Origin: Chelatococcus sp. HY11
GTDB taxonomy: Bacteria; Pseudomonadota; Alphaproteobacteria; Rhizobiales; Beijerinckiaceae
Length of the DNA stretch: 64,000 nucleotides
Reading direction: 5' to 3'
Assembly (NCBI RefSeq): GCF_018398335.1
Contig: NZ_JAHBRX010000001.1
Location: 3,588,001 to 3,652,000, forward strand
The notes under the pieces were generated by a model. It did no database searches. It worked only from the letters and a program-made list of their open reading frames with translations, and was not told where the DNA came from. Below, one piece after another: positions 8,024 through 17,708 of the stretch. The position numbers and the translations under genes are program-made. The stretch's first letter is position 1, and each line of letters starts with the position of its first letter.

Positions 8024-8515
8024 ATGGCCAAAGAGCAGAATCTCGAAACGCTTTTCCACGAGACTCTGAAAGACATTCTTTATGCCGAGAAGCAGATCTT
8101 AAAGGCTCTGCCCAAGATGGCACGCAACGCGGATTCTGAACAACTGAAGCAGGCGTTTCTTGCTCATCGGGAGGAAACCGATACGCATGTCGAGAGGTTG
8201 CAGCAGATTTTCGAGATGCTCGATAAGCCCGCCCGTGGCAAAACATGTGATGCCATTCTCGGCATTGTCGAGGAGGGCAAGGAGGTTATGGAGGAGTTCT
8301 CCGGTTCGCCAGCCTTGGATGCTGGCCTCACGGCTTCCGCGCAGGCGGTCGAACATTACGAAATCGCGCGCTATGGCACGCTCAAGACTTGGGCGACCCA
8401 GCTCGGCATGAAGGACGCGGCCAAGCTTCTGGATCAGACACTCCAGGAAGAGATCAAGACCGACAAGCTCCTCACCCAGCTTGCCGAGCAAGCTGTGAAT
8501 GCCAAGGCCGCCTGA
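8024..8515 (+). CDS. DUF892/YciE-type ferritin-like protein
   Basis: A 163-residue DUF892/YciE family protein that opens with the diagnostic ETLFHETLKDILYAEKQILK. It continues with HREETDTHVERLQQIFEMLD and the VEHYEIARYGTLKTWATQLG helix, giving the E-x6-Y and H/E spacing of this ferritin-like fold. The start at 8024 has AGGAGA nearby; an in-frame extension to 7892 would run through the promoter and is rejected. It is the first gene of a three-gene run with gaps of only 12-14 bp and has its own EcfG-type promoter. It is a distant paralogue of the gene at 7248. Confidence 0.92.
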   Translation: MAKEQNLETLFHETLKDILYAEKQILKALPKMARNADSEQLKQAFLAHREETDTHVERLQQIFEMLDKPARGKTCDAILGIVEEGKEVMEEFSGSPALDAGLTASAQAVEHYEIARYGTLKTWATQLGMKDAAKLLDQTLQEEIKTDKLLTQLAEQAVNAKAA

Positions 8516-8529
8516 GGGCGCAACGCGCT

Positions 8530-9132
8530 ATGGCCGGCCAAGGTCTCATCCACGGCCCTCTCGGTGATAACTGGGTGCATCTGTGCGTCGACATGCAACG
8601 CATCTTTGGGCCCGGTTTTCCGTGGGCGGTACCGTGGATGGACCGCGTCCTTCCTCGCATTGAGACCCTGTGCGACCGGTACGCCGATCGCACCATCTTC
8701 ACGCGCTTCATCCCTGCGCGAAAGTCTGGCGAAGGTCGCGGGACCTGGGCGCGCTACTACCGCCGTTGGGCGGACGTGACGCTCGAGAGCATCGGTGCTG
8801 ACGCCGTGCGGCTCGTTCCCGAGCTTGAGCGCTTTGTCCCGCCGGCTCGCGTCCTCGACAAGAACGTCTACTCGCCCTGGACCGAGGGACATCTTCCCGC
8901 CTTGCTTCGCGATGTCGAGACCCTTGTGCTCACAGGCGGCGAAACGGACGTGTGCGTGCTCGCGACAGCGTTGGGAGGGATTGATCATGGGTACCGCATT
9001 GTTCTTATCGCTGACGCGCTCTGCAGTTCCTCGGATGCAACCCATGATGCGCTGATGGAATTGTATCTCACAAGGTTCAGCGAACAGGTCGAGGTAGCGA
9101 CACTCGCCGAAATTATCGACGTTTTGCGGTAA
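8530..9132 (+). CDS. Isochorismatase-family cysteine hydrolase
   Basis: A 200-residue hydrolase of the isochorismatase/nicotinamidase superfamily. The catalytic triad is recognisable: Asp in HLCVDMQRIF near the start, a Lys in LDKNVYSPW, and the nucleophilic Cys in TGGETDVCVLATALGGIDHG. Members hydrolyse amides or enol ethers of small metabolites; which one this acts on is unknown. It starts 14 bp after the DUF892 gene and ends 12 bp before the next, so it is co-expressed with the general stress genes. Confidence 0.88.
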   Translation: MAGQGLIHGPLGDNWVHLCVDMQRIFGPGFPWAVPWMDRVLPRIETLCDRYADRTIFTRFIPARKSGEGRGTWARYYRRWADVTLESIGADAVRLVPELERFVPPARVLDKNVYSPWTEGHLPALLRDVETLVLTGGETDVCVLATALGGIDHGYRIVLIADALCSSSDATHDALMELYLTRFSEQVEVATLAEIIDVLR

Positions 9133-9144
9133 CTGGATACGCCT

Positions 9145-9780
9145 ATGTTACGCATCTTCTTCCGCGACAATGGACTGACGCTTGTGCTGACGGCCATGTT
9201 CGTGCTTTCCGTCGCGGGCATGATCTTCGCGGGGCAAGCAGCATATAATAAAGACCTCGCGGATCATGGCGCGGCTACGGTCGGGCTTATGCGCTATCTC
9301 CAATCAGGAAATTTCCTTTCAGCCCTCTTCGAGAACTGGGAAAGCGAATTTCTGCAGATGGCGGCCTATGTCGTTTTGACGGCGATGCTGTTTCAGCGCG
9401 GATCAGCCGAGTCACGCGATCCAGACGATCCCGACAGGCCAAATGATCGTTGGGACCGGCGTGGCTGGTCGCCGATTGCGGCTTGGATCTATGAGCGCTC
9501 GCTGGGCCTGGCGCTGGCATTGCTTTTCGGAGCGTCCTTTGTTCTCCACTGGTGGTTCAGTATGATAGCCGCCAATGAGGAGGCGGCCCGCCATGCCGGG
9601 CCGGCAAGCTCGCTATTTGAGCATTTCTGGGATTCCCAATTGTGGTTCGAATCCTTCCAGAACTGGCAATCCGAGTTCCTATCGACGGCGCTTCTGGTTG
9701 TGCTCTCGATTTTCTTGCGCCACCGCCACTCGCCGGAATCAAAGCCTGTGGGTGCCACCAATTCCGAAACCGGAGCTTGA
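9145..9780 (+). CDS. DUF6766-like inner membrane protein
   Basis: A 211-residue integral membrane protein that opens FFRDNGLTLVLTAMFVLSVA. It has about four transmembrane segments in two related halves: each half ends with an F-E-N/Q-W-x-S-E-F-L sequence (ENWESEFLQMAAYVVLTAML and QNWQSEFLSTALLVVLSIFL). This internal duplication matches a membrane family common in Hyphomicrobiales that I associate with DUF6766. Function is unknown. It is the last gene of the EcfG-driven stress operon. Confidence 0.75.
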   Translation: MLRIFFRDNGLTLVLTAMFVLSVAGMIFAGQAAYNKDLADHGAATVGLMRYLQSGNFLSALFENWESEFLQMAAYVVLTAMLFQRGSAESRDPDDPDRPNDRWDRRGWSPIAAWIYERSLGLALALLFGASFVLHWWFSMIAANEEAARHAGPASSLFEHFWDSQLWFESFQNWQSEFLSTALLVVLSIFLRHRHSPESKPVGATNSETGA

Positions 9781-10356
9781 GGCCTCCACGGAATTTCGGA
9801 GGGTGGAGGACACGTCCGCCAATCTTTCGATAGGTCGGCTAACTTTAGCCATTCCGTCATAGCTTTATTGAGGAGGGTTATGGCGGGATAGCGTGGATGT
9901 CGTTTTCCGTTTCGGTTTCATCACTTGCCGCCCCGCAAATATTGTCCAGGCAGCCGTCTTTTCAAAGGCTCAGAAGCCTCATTGTCTAAGCCTGAATTTC
10001 GGCCAGACAGATTTTGTTGGCCTTCCATTCCATAAGCCGCGCGGCCATAGTTTGGCCTGCCGCCTGGTCCGCCAAGCCGCGCCTGATCGACGATGGCCAC
10101 ATCCTCGTCGGTTTTTGGCCAGTCATGGCCTTGACCAGTCGTGGCCTTGATCTGCCCATTGCCGGATCCGGCCTCGACTAGAAGTCTGCCCGCGAACGCG
10201 GACGCATGATTTTGGCAGCTACCCTTTGCAGCGAGCTTGCGTCGATCCCCAGCTCGCTCAATCCAAGCTCTTGGAGTTCAGCGCCGGGAGGTGCCTGATA
10301 AGGTTCGGGCGATTCCCGCTGTCGCGTGTTCCCTTCACGATCCTTGTTGAGACGTC
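9781..10356. other. Intergenic region with two unassigned minus-strand frames
   Basis: No convincing gene. On the minus strand there is an open frame of ~55 codons ending at 10178 (ELQELGLSELGIDASSLQRV) and a second, in another frame, ending at 9921 (KATTGQGHDWPKTDEDVAIV). Both look protein-like but lack start codons and ribosome sites, so they may be parts of one decayed gene. I cannot identify the family. Confidence 0.3.
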
Positions 10357-12216
10357 ATGTCCTTTTCAGATTCCGTTTATCGTCCCTTCGAGACGCTCGT
10401 TCAGCCCCTCGACATTCCCGTGACGCCGCTGCCCTCCAGCGGTCCGCTCTCGCTGCTCGGGCACTTCGCGTCCATGTTCCGGGGCGTGCTGGTCACCGTC
10501 GCCCTCCTCATGATCGCCGTGGAGGGCATCAATCTCGCAACCATCTGGACTATCTCCTTCGTCGTGGACGGCGTGACAGCCAGCGGCGCGCGGGTTTTCC
10601 TGGGAGAGGAGTGGCCGACGCTGGTCCTCCTTGGCGTCTTGATCTTTCCAGTCTTGCCCTTGCTGATCTTCCTCGGAAACGCGCTGAACTCGCAGGCCGT
10701 CGCGGTGTGCATGCCGGCCGCCATTCAGTGGCAGGGCCATAAGGCGGTGGAACGTCAGGATCTCGCCTTCTTCCAGGACCTGTTCGCCGGACAGGTCGCG
10801 GCGCGCATCTCCCAGGTCGCCTCGGCGGTGCAGCAGCAGATCGTGGTGGCCTTCTACCAGATCCCGCTCTTCTTGGTGCAATTCGTGGGCTCACTGGCTC
10901 TGCTCGGCGCGCTGTGCTGGCCGCTGGCGCTACCGGTTTTCGTCTGGATCGTCGCCAATGTTGTCCTCGCCGTCGTGGCCGTGCCCCATTTTTCCGAGCG
11001 TTCGCGCCGGACGGCCCGGGCGCGCGGCCTCATCTTCGGCGCGATGACCGACGTCTACAGCAATATCCAGATGGTGAAGCTCTTCGCGGCGGAAGACAGC
11101 GAAGCGGGCGCGATGCGGACGTTCATGGCGAACGCCATCGAGACCCAGCAGCGCGAGAGGCGGATCCATCTGACTTCGGATACGACGGTCATTCTGCTCA
11201 ACACTTTGCTTGTGATCGCCAATTTCGCGATCGGTTTCTGGGGGCTTGCCGCCGGCTTCGTCACGATTGGCCAATTCGTCGCATCGATCGCCATCGTGCA
11301 GCGCCTCAGCGCCAATTCCCGCGCCTTTCTCCAGATGGGGCAGCAGATCTTCCAGGCGGTGGGCACGATCCGCGACGCCATGCCCGTGATGACGACCCCA
11401 CCCACCATCATCGACGCGCCCGATGCCCAACCGCTCAGGGTGGAAGCGGGCCGGGTCGAATTCAAACATGTCCATTTCGCTTATCGGGAGGGACAGGCCG
11501 TCATCGAAGATCTCTCGCTCACGGTCCGCGCCGGCGAGAGGGTCGGACTGGTCGGCCTCTCGGGCGCGGGCAAATCGACGCTTGTCAGCCTGCTGTTGCG
11601 GTTCTTCGAACTCAAGGATGGCTCGATCAGGATCGACGGGCAGGACATCCGCTCCATAACCCAGGCAAGCCTCAGGGAGAGCATCGGCGTCGTGACGCAG
11701 GACGTCTCGCTGCTGCATCGCTCCGTGGGTGACAATATTCGCTACGGGCGCCCCGATGCATCACCGTCGGAAATCAGGCAAGCTGCCGTGCTCGCCGAAG
11801 CCGACGGATTCATCACGGCCTTGAAGGATGGGGAAGGGCGCACCGGCTACGACGCCTTCGTCGGAGACCGGGGCGTCAAGCTTTCGGGCGGGCAGCGTCA
11901 GCGGGTGGCGATTGCCCGCGTGCTGCTCAAGGATGCGCCCATCCTCGTTCTGGATGAGGCGACCTCGGCGCTCGACAGTGAATCCGAGGCGGCGGTTCAG
12001 GACAAGCTCGCCCTCCTGATGCAAGGCAAGACGGTTATCGCCATAGCTCACCGACTGTCGACCATCGCCAGCATGGATCGCATCATTGTCATCGACCGCG
12101 GACGCATCGTCGAGGAAGGCACACCACAGGCGCTGCTTGAGCGCGACGGTCTTTATGCCCGCCTCTGGAAACGACAGACCGGCGGCTACATCGCCGACAC
12201 CGTCGAGGCGACGTGA
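10357..12216 (+). CDS. ABC exporter, fused permease-ATPase
   Basis: A 619-residue half-transporter of the ABC exporter type, working as a dimer in the inner membrane. Residues ~40-340 hold six transmembrane helices. The nucleotide-binding domain has Walker A GLSGAGKST at 400-408, the Q-loop VVTQD, signature LSGGQ at 509-513, Walker B ILVLDE at 529-534 and the H-loop IAHRLST. The linker TQDVSLLHRSVGDNIRYGRP is typical of lipid/drug or heavy-metal-tolerance-like exporters. Substrate unknown. The ribosome site before the ATG is weak. It stands alone. Confidence 0.88.
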   Translation: MSFSDSVYRPFETLVQPLDIPVTPLPSSGPLSLLGHFASMFRGVLVTVALLMIAVEGINLATIWTISFVVDGVTASGARVFLGEEWPTLVLLGVLIFPVLPLLIFLGNALNSQAVAVCMPAAIQWQGHKAVERQDLAFFQDLFAGQVAARISQVASAVQQQIVVAFYQIPLFLVQFVGSLALLGALCWPLALPVFVWIVANVVLAVVAVPHFSERSRRTARARGLIFGAMTDVYSNIQMVKLFAAEDSEAGAMRTFMANAIETQQRERRIHLTSDTTVILLNTLLVIANFAIGFWGLAAGFVTIGQFVASIAIVQRLSANSRAFLQMGQQIFQAVGTIRDAMPVMTTPPTIIDAPDAQPLRVEAGRVEFKHVHFAYREGQAVIEDLSLTVRAGERVGLVGLSGAGKSTLVSLLLRFFELKDGSIRIDGQDIRSITQASLRESIGVVTQDVSLLHRSVGDNIRYGRPDASPSEIRQAAVLAEADGFITALKDGEGRTGYDAFVGDRGVKLSGGQRQRVAIARVLLKDAPILVLDEATSALDSESEAAVQDKLALLMQGKTVIAIAHRLSTIASMDRIIVIDRGRIVEEGTPQALLERDGLYARLWKRQTGGYIADTVEAT

Positions 12217-12572
12217 ACGTGTTCCCAGTCCGCCTTGCGGGGAAACGGTCTCGCGGTTGCCGGTCTCCTCGCAAGTCGTGCCGCTGATCGCCCATGGTGA
12301 AAAACAGAAACGACAAAGGTCTCGTCACCGGTCAAATCGGAAAAGCCGATAGGGTGTGATCGAAAATTTCGATAGTTCAATGCGACGAGTGTGCACGCTA
12401 CGCTTTCAGCCGGTCAACGCTCGATCCATGGGACTCTTTTTGTTCAAACGAGATACCTTGTCAGTCGGCCCTGGTTGGCGTACTCGGAGCCCATAAGACC
12501 AAAGACCGATTAACAGGACCGGTTGGTGGCCCTGCGCTTAAGCCCCATGGACCCCATGACGTTGAGATTGCG
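12217..12572. other. Intergenic region upstream of acnB
   Basis: About 355 bp between the ABC exporter and acnB. No gene seen. It presumably contains the acnB promoter, but no clear -35/-10 pair stands out. Confidence 0.45.
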
Positions 12573-15362
12573 ATGACCCTCTACTCGGATTACCTGGCTG
12601 AGATCAAAAGCAGAGAGACTCAAGGGCTCGCCCCCAAGCCGATCGACGATGGCAGACTCACTGCGGAAATCATCGCGCTCATCAGGGATGCCGGTAACGA
12701 GCATCGCGCGGAAGCCCTGAATTTCTTCATCTATAATACGCTGCCTGGGACGACCAGCGCGGCTGGGGTGAAGGCGGCGTTCTTGAAGGAGATCATCCTC
12801 GGCGAAGCGATCGTCCCGGAGATCACCCCCGCGTTCGCCCTCGAACTGCTGTCGCATATGAAGGGCGGGCCTTCGGTCGAAGTGCTGCTCGACATCGCGC
12901 TTGGCGATGACGCCGCGATCGCCGGCGAGGCCGGCGAGGTGCTGAAGACCCAGGTCTTCCTGTACGATGCCGACATGTTCCGCCTGCGCGATGCCTATAA
13001 GGCGGGCAACGCGGTTGCTAAGGGCATTCTCGAAAGCTATGCCAAGGCGGAATTCTTCACCAAGCTCCCGGATGTGGAGGACGAGATCAAGGTCGTGACC
13101 TTCATCGCCGCCGAAGGCGATATCTCGACCGACCTCCTGTCGCCGGGCAATCAGGCGCATTCGCGCTCCGACCGTCAGCTGCACGGCCAGTGCATGATTA
13201 CACCGGAAGCGCAGCAGGAAATCGTGGCGCTGCAGAAGCAGCACCCGGACAAGCGCGTGATGATGATCGCCGAGAAGGGCACGATGGGCGTGGGCTCGTC
13301 GCGCATGTCCGGCGTCAACAACGTGGCGCTCTGGACCGGCAAGCAGGCCAGCCCCTATGTGCCCTTCGTCAATTACGCCCCCATCGTCGCGGGCACCAAC
13401 GGCATCTCGCCGATCTTCGCGACCACGGTCGATGTGACCGGCGGCATCGGCATCAACCTGAAGAACTGGGTCAAGAAGACCGGCGAGGACGGCAAGCCGA
13501 TCCTCAACAACGAGGGCAATCCGATCCTCGATCAGAAATTCTCGGTCGAGACCGGCACCGTCCTGAAGATCGACACCAAGACCAAGAAGCTGCGCGACGA
13601 GGCCGGCGAGGAGCTGGTAGACATCGCCTCTTCCTTCACGCCGCAGAAGGTGGAGTTCATGAAGGCGGGCAGCTCCTATGCCATCGTCTTCGGCAAGAAG
13701 CTCCAGACCTTTGCCGCCGAGACCCTGGGTGTGGAACCGACCGCGGTCTTTGCCCCGAACAAGGAAATCACCGTCGAGGGCCAGGGCCTGACCGCGGTCG
13801 AGAAGATCTTCAACCGCAACGCCGTCGGCGTGACGCCGGGCAAAGTCCTGCACGCCGGCTCGGACGTGCGCGTGAAGGTGAACATCGTCGGCTCGCAGGA
13901 CACCACCGGCCTTATGACCGCGCAGGAGCTGGAGGCGATGGCGGCCACCGTCATCTCGCCGCTGGTGGACGGCGCCTACCAATCGGGCTGTCACACCGCA
14001 TCCGTGTGGGACAAGAAGGCGCAGGCGAACATCCCGAAGCTCATGTCCTTCATGAACAATTTCGGCGTCATCACCGCCCGCGACCCGAAGGGCGTCTATC
14101 ACGCGATGACGGATGTGATCCACAAGGTGCTGAACGACATCACCGTGGACGATTGGGACATCATCATCGGCGGCGACAGTCATACCCGCATGTCGAAGGG
14201 TGTCGCCTTCGGTGCGGATTCCGGTACCGTGGCGCTGGCGCTTGCCACCGGCGAAGCCACCATGCCGATCCCACAGTCCGTCAAGGTCACCTTCAAGGGC
14301 AGGATGCTGCCGTACATGGACTTCCGCGACGTGGTGCATGCCACCCAGGCGCAGATGCTCCAGCAGCACGGCGACAACGTCTTCCAGGGCCGCATCATCG
14401 AAGTCCATATCGGCACCCTGCTGGCTGACCAGGCCTTCACCTTCACCGACTGGACCGCAGAAATGAAGGCCAAGGCCTCCATCTGTATTTCCGAAGACGA
14501 GACGCTGATCGAGTCCCTGGAAATCGCCAAGTCGCGCATGCAGATCATGATCGACAAGGGCATGGACAATGCCGTCGGCACGCTGAAGGGCCTGATCGCC
14601 AAGGCCGATCGCCGCATCGCCGAAATCCGCTCGGGTGAAAAGCCGGCGCTGACCCCGGACGCCAACGCGAAATATTTCGCCGAAGTCGTCGTCGATCTCG
14701 ATCTCATCGACGAGCCGATGATCGCCGACCCGGACGTCAACAATGCCGACGTCTCCCGCCGCTATACCCACGACACGATCCGGCCGGTGTCCTATTACGG
14801 TGGCACCAAGAAGGTGGACCTCGGCTTCGTGGGTTCGTGCATGGTGCACAAGGGCGACATGAAGATCGTCGCCCAGATGTTGAAGAACATCGAGAAGGCC
14901 GAGGGCAAGGTCGAGTTCAAGGCGCCGCTCGTCGTCGCCGCGCCGACCTATAACATCATCGATGAGTTGAAGGCCGAGGGCGACTGGGAAATACTGCAGA
15001 AGTATTCGGGCTTCGAATTCGATGACCTGAAGCCCAAGACCAGCAACCGGACCGAATACGAGAACATCCTGTATCTAGAGCGTCCGGGCTGCAACCTCTG
15101 CATGGGCAATCAGGAGAAGGCGGAGAAGGGCGACACGGTTCTCGCCACCTCGACCCGTCTGTTCCAGGGGCGCGTTGTGGAAGACACCGCCGAGAAGAAG
15201 GGCGAGTCGCTTCTGGCCTCGACGCCGGTCGTGGTGCTGTCGGCGATCCTTGGCCGCACGCCGAGCGCGGAGGAATACAAGGCGGCCGTCGAGGGGATCG
15301 ATCTGACCAAGTTCGCGCCGCCGAAAGCCTCTCCGATCGATGCCCGCTCCGTCCATTACTAA
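12573..15362 (+). CDS. acnB: Bifunctional aconitate hydratase B / 2-methylisocitrate dehydratase
   Basis: AcnB converts citrate to isocitrate in the TCA and glyoxylate cycles and can dehydrate 2-methylisocitrate. The product is 929 residues, longer than the 865 of E. coli AcnB. The 4Fe-4S cluster ligands are visible as Cys756 (VGSCMVHKGD) and the CxxC pair Cys840/Cys843 (PGCNLCMGNQ). The N-terminal HEAT-like domain covers about residues 1-160, followed by the swivel domain and the catalytic core with GGDSHTRMSKG and TASVWDKKAQANIPK. It faces the oxalate decarboxylase gene with two hairpins between them. The TCA role pairs with isocitrate lyase at 44.6 kb. Confidence 0.97.
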   Translation: MTLYSDYLAEIKSRETQGLAPKPIDDGRLTAEIIALIRDAGNEHRAEALNFFIYNTLPGTTSAAGVKAAFLKEIILGEAIVPEITPAFALELLSHMKGGPSVEVLLDIALGDDAAIAGEAGEVLKTQVFLYDADMFRLRDAYKAGNAVAKGILESYAKAEFFTKLPDVEDEIKVVTFIAAEGDISTDLLSPGNQAHSRSDRQLHGQCMITPEAQQEIVALQKQHPDKRVMMIAEKGTMGVGSSRMSGVNNVALWTGKQASPYVPFVNYAPIVAGTNGISPIFATTVDVTGGIGINLKNWVKKTGEDGKPILNNEGNPILDQKFSVETGTVLKIDTKTKKLRDEAGEELVDIASSFTPQKVEFMKAGSSYAIVFGKKLQTFAAETLGVEPTAVFAPNKEITVEGQGLTAVEKIFNRNAVGVTPGKVLHAGSDVRVKVNIVGSQDTTGLMTAQELEAMAATVISPLVDGAYQSGCHTASVWDKKAQANIPKLMSFMNNFGVITARDPKGVYHAMTDVIHKVLNDITVDDWDIIIGGDSHTRMSKGVAFGADSGTVALALATGEATMPIPQSVKVTFKGRMLPYMDFRDVVHATQAQMLQQHGDNVFQGRIIEVHIGTLLADQAFTFTDWTAEMKAKASICISEDETLIESLEIAKSRMQIMIDKGMDNAVGTLKGLIAKADRRIAEIRSGEKPALTPDANAKYFAEVVVDLDLIDEPMIADPDVNNADVSRRYTHDTIRPVSYYGGTKKVDLGFVGSCMVHKGDMKIVAQMLKNIEKAEGKVEFKAPLVVAAPTYNIIDELKAEGDWEILQKYSGFEFDDLKPKTSNRTEYENILYLERPGCNLCMGNQEKAEKGDTVLATSTRLFQGRVVEDTAEKKGESLLASTPVVVLSAILGRTPSAEEYKAAVEGIDLTKFAPPKASPIDARSVHY

Positions 15363-15372
15363 GGTCGGGCCT

Positions 15373-15472
15373 GGAGGAGTTTGGACTCTGACAGCCGCAC
15401 TCCTCCGCGAGATCCATCTCTAAGAGTAATGTGATGGGAATACTGGTGATGCTCCACCATCCCCATCACATT
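15373..15472. terminator. Two hairpins between convergent acnB and oxalate decarboxylase
   Basis: The first hairpin has GGAGGAGT (15373-15380) pairing with ACTCCTCC (15399-15406). The second has AATGTGATGGG (15428-15438) pairing with CCCATCACATT (15462-15472), with an inner TGGTG/CACCA stem. Both are perfect stems in the gap between convergent genes, as expected for a bidirectional stop. Neither has a U tract, so they may work with Rho or act as 3'-end stabilisers. Confidence 0.5.
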
Positions 15473-15553
15473 TCCCGCGCACGTTCCCGGTCTTCGTCCG
15501 GGCTTCGACTTACGGTCCCGGGATCAGGTCGGCCTTCAATCGCGACGAGTACT

Positions 15554-16594
15554 TTATGAAGAGCTCTTGACGAAGAATTCCTGGCGACGCGGCAGACTTG
15601 CCACCTTTTCACGCGGCAGGCCCAGATTGGTCGCAAGTACATCCACCGGATTTGTTGAAAGCCATGCGGAGAGATCGTTGGCTTGGTAATGGCCGTTGTT
15701 GAAGCCGACGAGGACACGCAGGACCGATTGGCCGGTGTTCTTGATATAGTGGCCTGAACCCATCGGCGCGTATCCGACATCACCAGCTTCGAATTGCTCG
15801 GTGACGACGTTGCCTTCCGCCAGGAAGACGGCCATCTCCGCACGGCCCTCGATATAGTATTGCCACTCATCGGCGTTGGGATGCCAGTGGAGCTCGCGCA
15901 TGGCGCCGGGCTGAATCTCGAGGAGCGAGCCTGCCATCGTTCTCGAAATGGGGAACTCGTCGACCGTCACGGTTCGCTGTGTCCCTCCGCCGGGAACGCG
16001 CCTCGGCTGCTGCGCGTGCAGGGGATAGCGATGCGTGGTCACCAGCTGCGCTTCCTTGCGGCATGTCGCGTCCGCGGAGCGATCATCGGGTGTCGGGCCT
16101 TTCGCGAAATAGGCTTCTCCCTTCGGCAGGAGGGCCACATCGGCTGGAGCAAGGCCAAGGCTCGCAGCGACGACGTCCTGCGGGGTCCGCGACAGCCAAT
16201 CCGTGATGCTGAAGGTGTGATCCTCGGAAAAATCGCCGTTGTCGAAGATCAGGATGAAATGGCACTCGTCCGGGCCGATACCTTGAATCGAATGGCCCCA
16301 GCCCCGTGGGAAATACCAGACATCGCCGGGGCCGAACGTGTCGATCTCCGCGCCGCCATCCGGATTGAGAAGGGTCGTGCGGCAATTCCCCGAGATCACA
16401 TACGCCCATTCAGCGGCATTGGCATGCCAATGGAGCTCGCGCATCCCGCCGGGCTCCAGGCGCATCGACACCCCCGCGATGCCCTGGCTGGCGGGAAACT
16501 GCTTCACGGACGCGCCGCGGGTAATGCCGCCCGGGCCAAGGCGCGGCTCTTCCTGCTCCAGGCGATAGCGGAATGAAATTGGATGGGTACTCAT
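15554..16594 (-). CDS. oxdC: Bicupin oxalate decarboxylase
   Basis: A 346-residue bicupin resembling manganese oxalate decarboxylase, which turns oxalate into formate and CO2. Each cupin shows the metal motif: ELHWHANAAEWAYVI with GDVWYFPRGWGH in domain 1, and ELHWHPNADEWQYYI with GYAPMGSGH in domain 2. The domain-1 lid reads FSEDHTF, aligning with SENST of Bacillus OxdC and keeping the glutamate that favours decarboxylase over oxidase activity. There is no signal peptide, so it is cytoplasmic. ATG at 16594 is chosen for its GAGGAGG site; the in-frame extension upstream is not needed. An AraC regulator gene lies upstream on the same strand. Confidence 0.88.
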   Translation of the reverse strand: MSTHPISFRYRLEQEEPRLGPGGITRGASVKQFPASQGIAGVSMRLEPGGMRELHWHANAAEWAYVISGNCRTTLLNPDGGAEIDTFGPGDVWYFPRGWGHSIQGIGPDECHFILIFDNGDFSEDHTFSITDWLSRTPQDVVAASLGLAPADVALLPKGEAYFAKGPTPDDRSADATCRKEAQLVTTHRYPLHAQQPRRVPGGGTQRTVTVDEFPISRTMAGSLLEIQPGAMRELHWHPNADEWQYYIEGRAEMAVFLAEGNVVTEQFEAGDVGYAPMGSGHYIKNTGQSVLRVLVGFNNGHYQANDLSAWLSTNPVDVLATNLGLPREKVASLPRRQEFFVKSSS

Positions 16595-16859
16595 TGACTG
16601 CCTCCTCTTATTGTTAAATCGGTACCTTGATTGGCCGGATCGCAGCACGCGTGGCGATAGTAAACCAAGTCGAGCGCTAACCGAGCTTTTTCTTGGCTTG
16701 AGGTGAACGATAGACAGAAGTTTCGCTGCGCAATGCTTGGCGAGGCCGAAACTGTTCAAGTAGTCGGCTGTCGTGCGAAGCTGACGGAATTCCGAAGTGG
16801 CGGGAGAGTATCCGGCGGCCGCGCGTCACGGGTGCGGCGCTATCCGGCCAGGGCTGAAG

Positions 16860-17708
16860 CTACACCCGCGCCTGCTCGAGCTCTTTCCGTCCGCGCCAGC
16901 GGTGGGGCGTCTCGCCGGTTATTCTCTTGAAGACACTCGTGAAATGCGCCTGTGTCTGAAAGCCGACATCCAGGGCGATGGCGACAAGTGGAGTATCGCT
17001 CGATGCCATCATTTCCTGCGCGCGCTCGACCCTCTGGCGGAGGAGAAATTCATGCGGGCGTGTGCCGGTGGCAATGCGAAACTGCGCCGCGAAATGCATG
17101 CGGCTGAGACCCGCGACCGACGCCATGTCCTGCAGCGTGATCGGTTCGCCCAGATTGGCGCTGACATAGTCGACGACCCGCTTGAAGCGCCATTTCTGAA
17201 GGCCGGATTTTTCAGGCCGGGGCTTTCGCGCGTGATCTGCCGGGCGTTGCGCTGGCTCGGCGGCGCGAAGGCTCAGCACGCGTGTGACGATGGCGAGCCG
17301 CAACGCGTCCGCCATCACGCTGGAGAGTTCGTCGTCACGCCGGCCAACGGTATCAAGTGCTCCAGACATCCGCTTGACGACCGGATCGGCGGTGACGCGC
17401 GCCGTCCCGGCGTTGGCTTCGCCCTCGCCGGTGCCGGACAACGGATCTGGCCCGGAGGTCTGACTGGCGTGAACCGTTACGGCTTCGGACGTGTTGTTCA
17501 TCCTTGAAAGGGCGATCTGCAGCCCGAGAGCGGCTAGACTGATCCCTTTTTCACCGCCCGGAGAACGTGAAGAGCCCGCTCCAAACGAGAGATCCTTGAA
17601 GTCCAATGTATAAAGATGACGTTCTGACAGCTTTTCTGAGGCGCTATATACATCATCAGCTGTATAGGTGGAACGAGCTTCAGGAAGCGGCAATATATGA
17701 AGCGACAT
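16860..17708 (-). CDS. AraC-family transcriptional regulator
   Basis: A 282-residue protein with a variable N-terminal half and a C-terminal AraC/XylS DNA-binding domain of ~100 residues. The two helix-turn-helices are ITLQDMASVAGLSRMHFAAQ and PLVAIALDVGFQTQAHFTSV, followed by the signature FKRITGETPHRWR. The start at 17708 has AGGAG eight bases upstream; an in-frame ATG at 17780 lacks one. It lies 265 bp upstream of the oxalate decarboxylase on the same strand and may control it, though this is only inferred from position. Confidence 0.85.
   Translation of the reverse strand: MSLHILPLPEARSTYTADDVYSASEKLSERHLYTLDFKDLSFGAGSSRSPGGEKGISLAALGLQIALSRMNNTSEAVTVHASQTSGPDPLSGTGEGEANAGTARVTADPVVKRMSGALDTVGRRDDELSSVMADALRLAIVTRVLSLRAAEPAQRPADHARKPRPEKSGLQKWRFKRVVDYVSANLGEPITLQDMASVAGLSRMHFAAQFRIATGTRPHEFLLRQRVERAQEMMASSDTPLVAIALDVGFQTQAHFTSVFKRITGETPHRWRGRKELEQARV

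Noticed and set aside
12510-14849. 779-codon open frame antisense to acnB
   Set aside because: It is a shadow of the acnB codon bias; the sense frame is an unmistakable aconitase.
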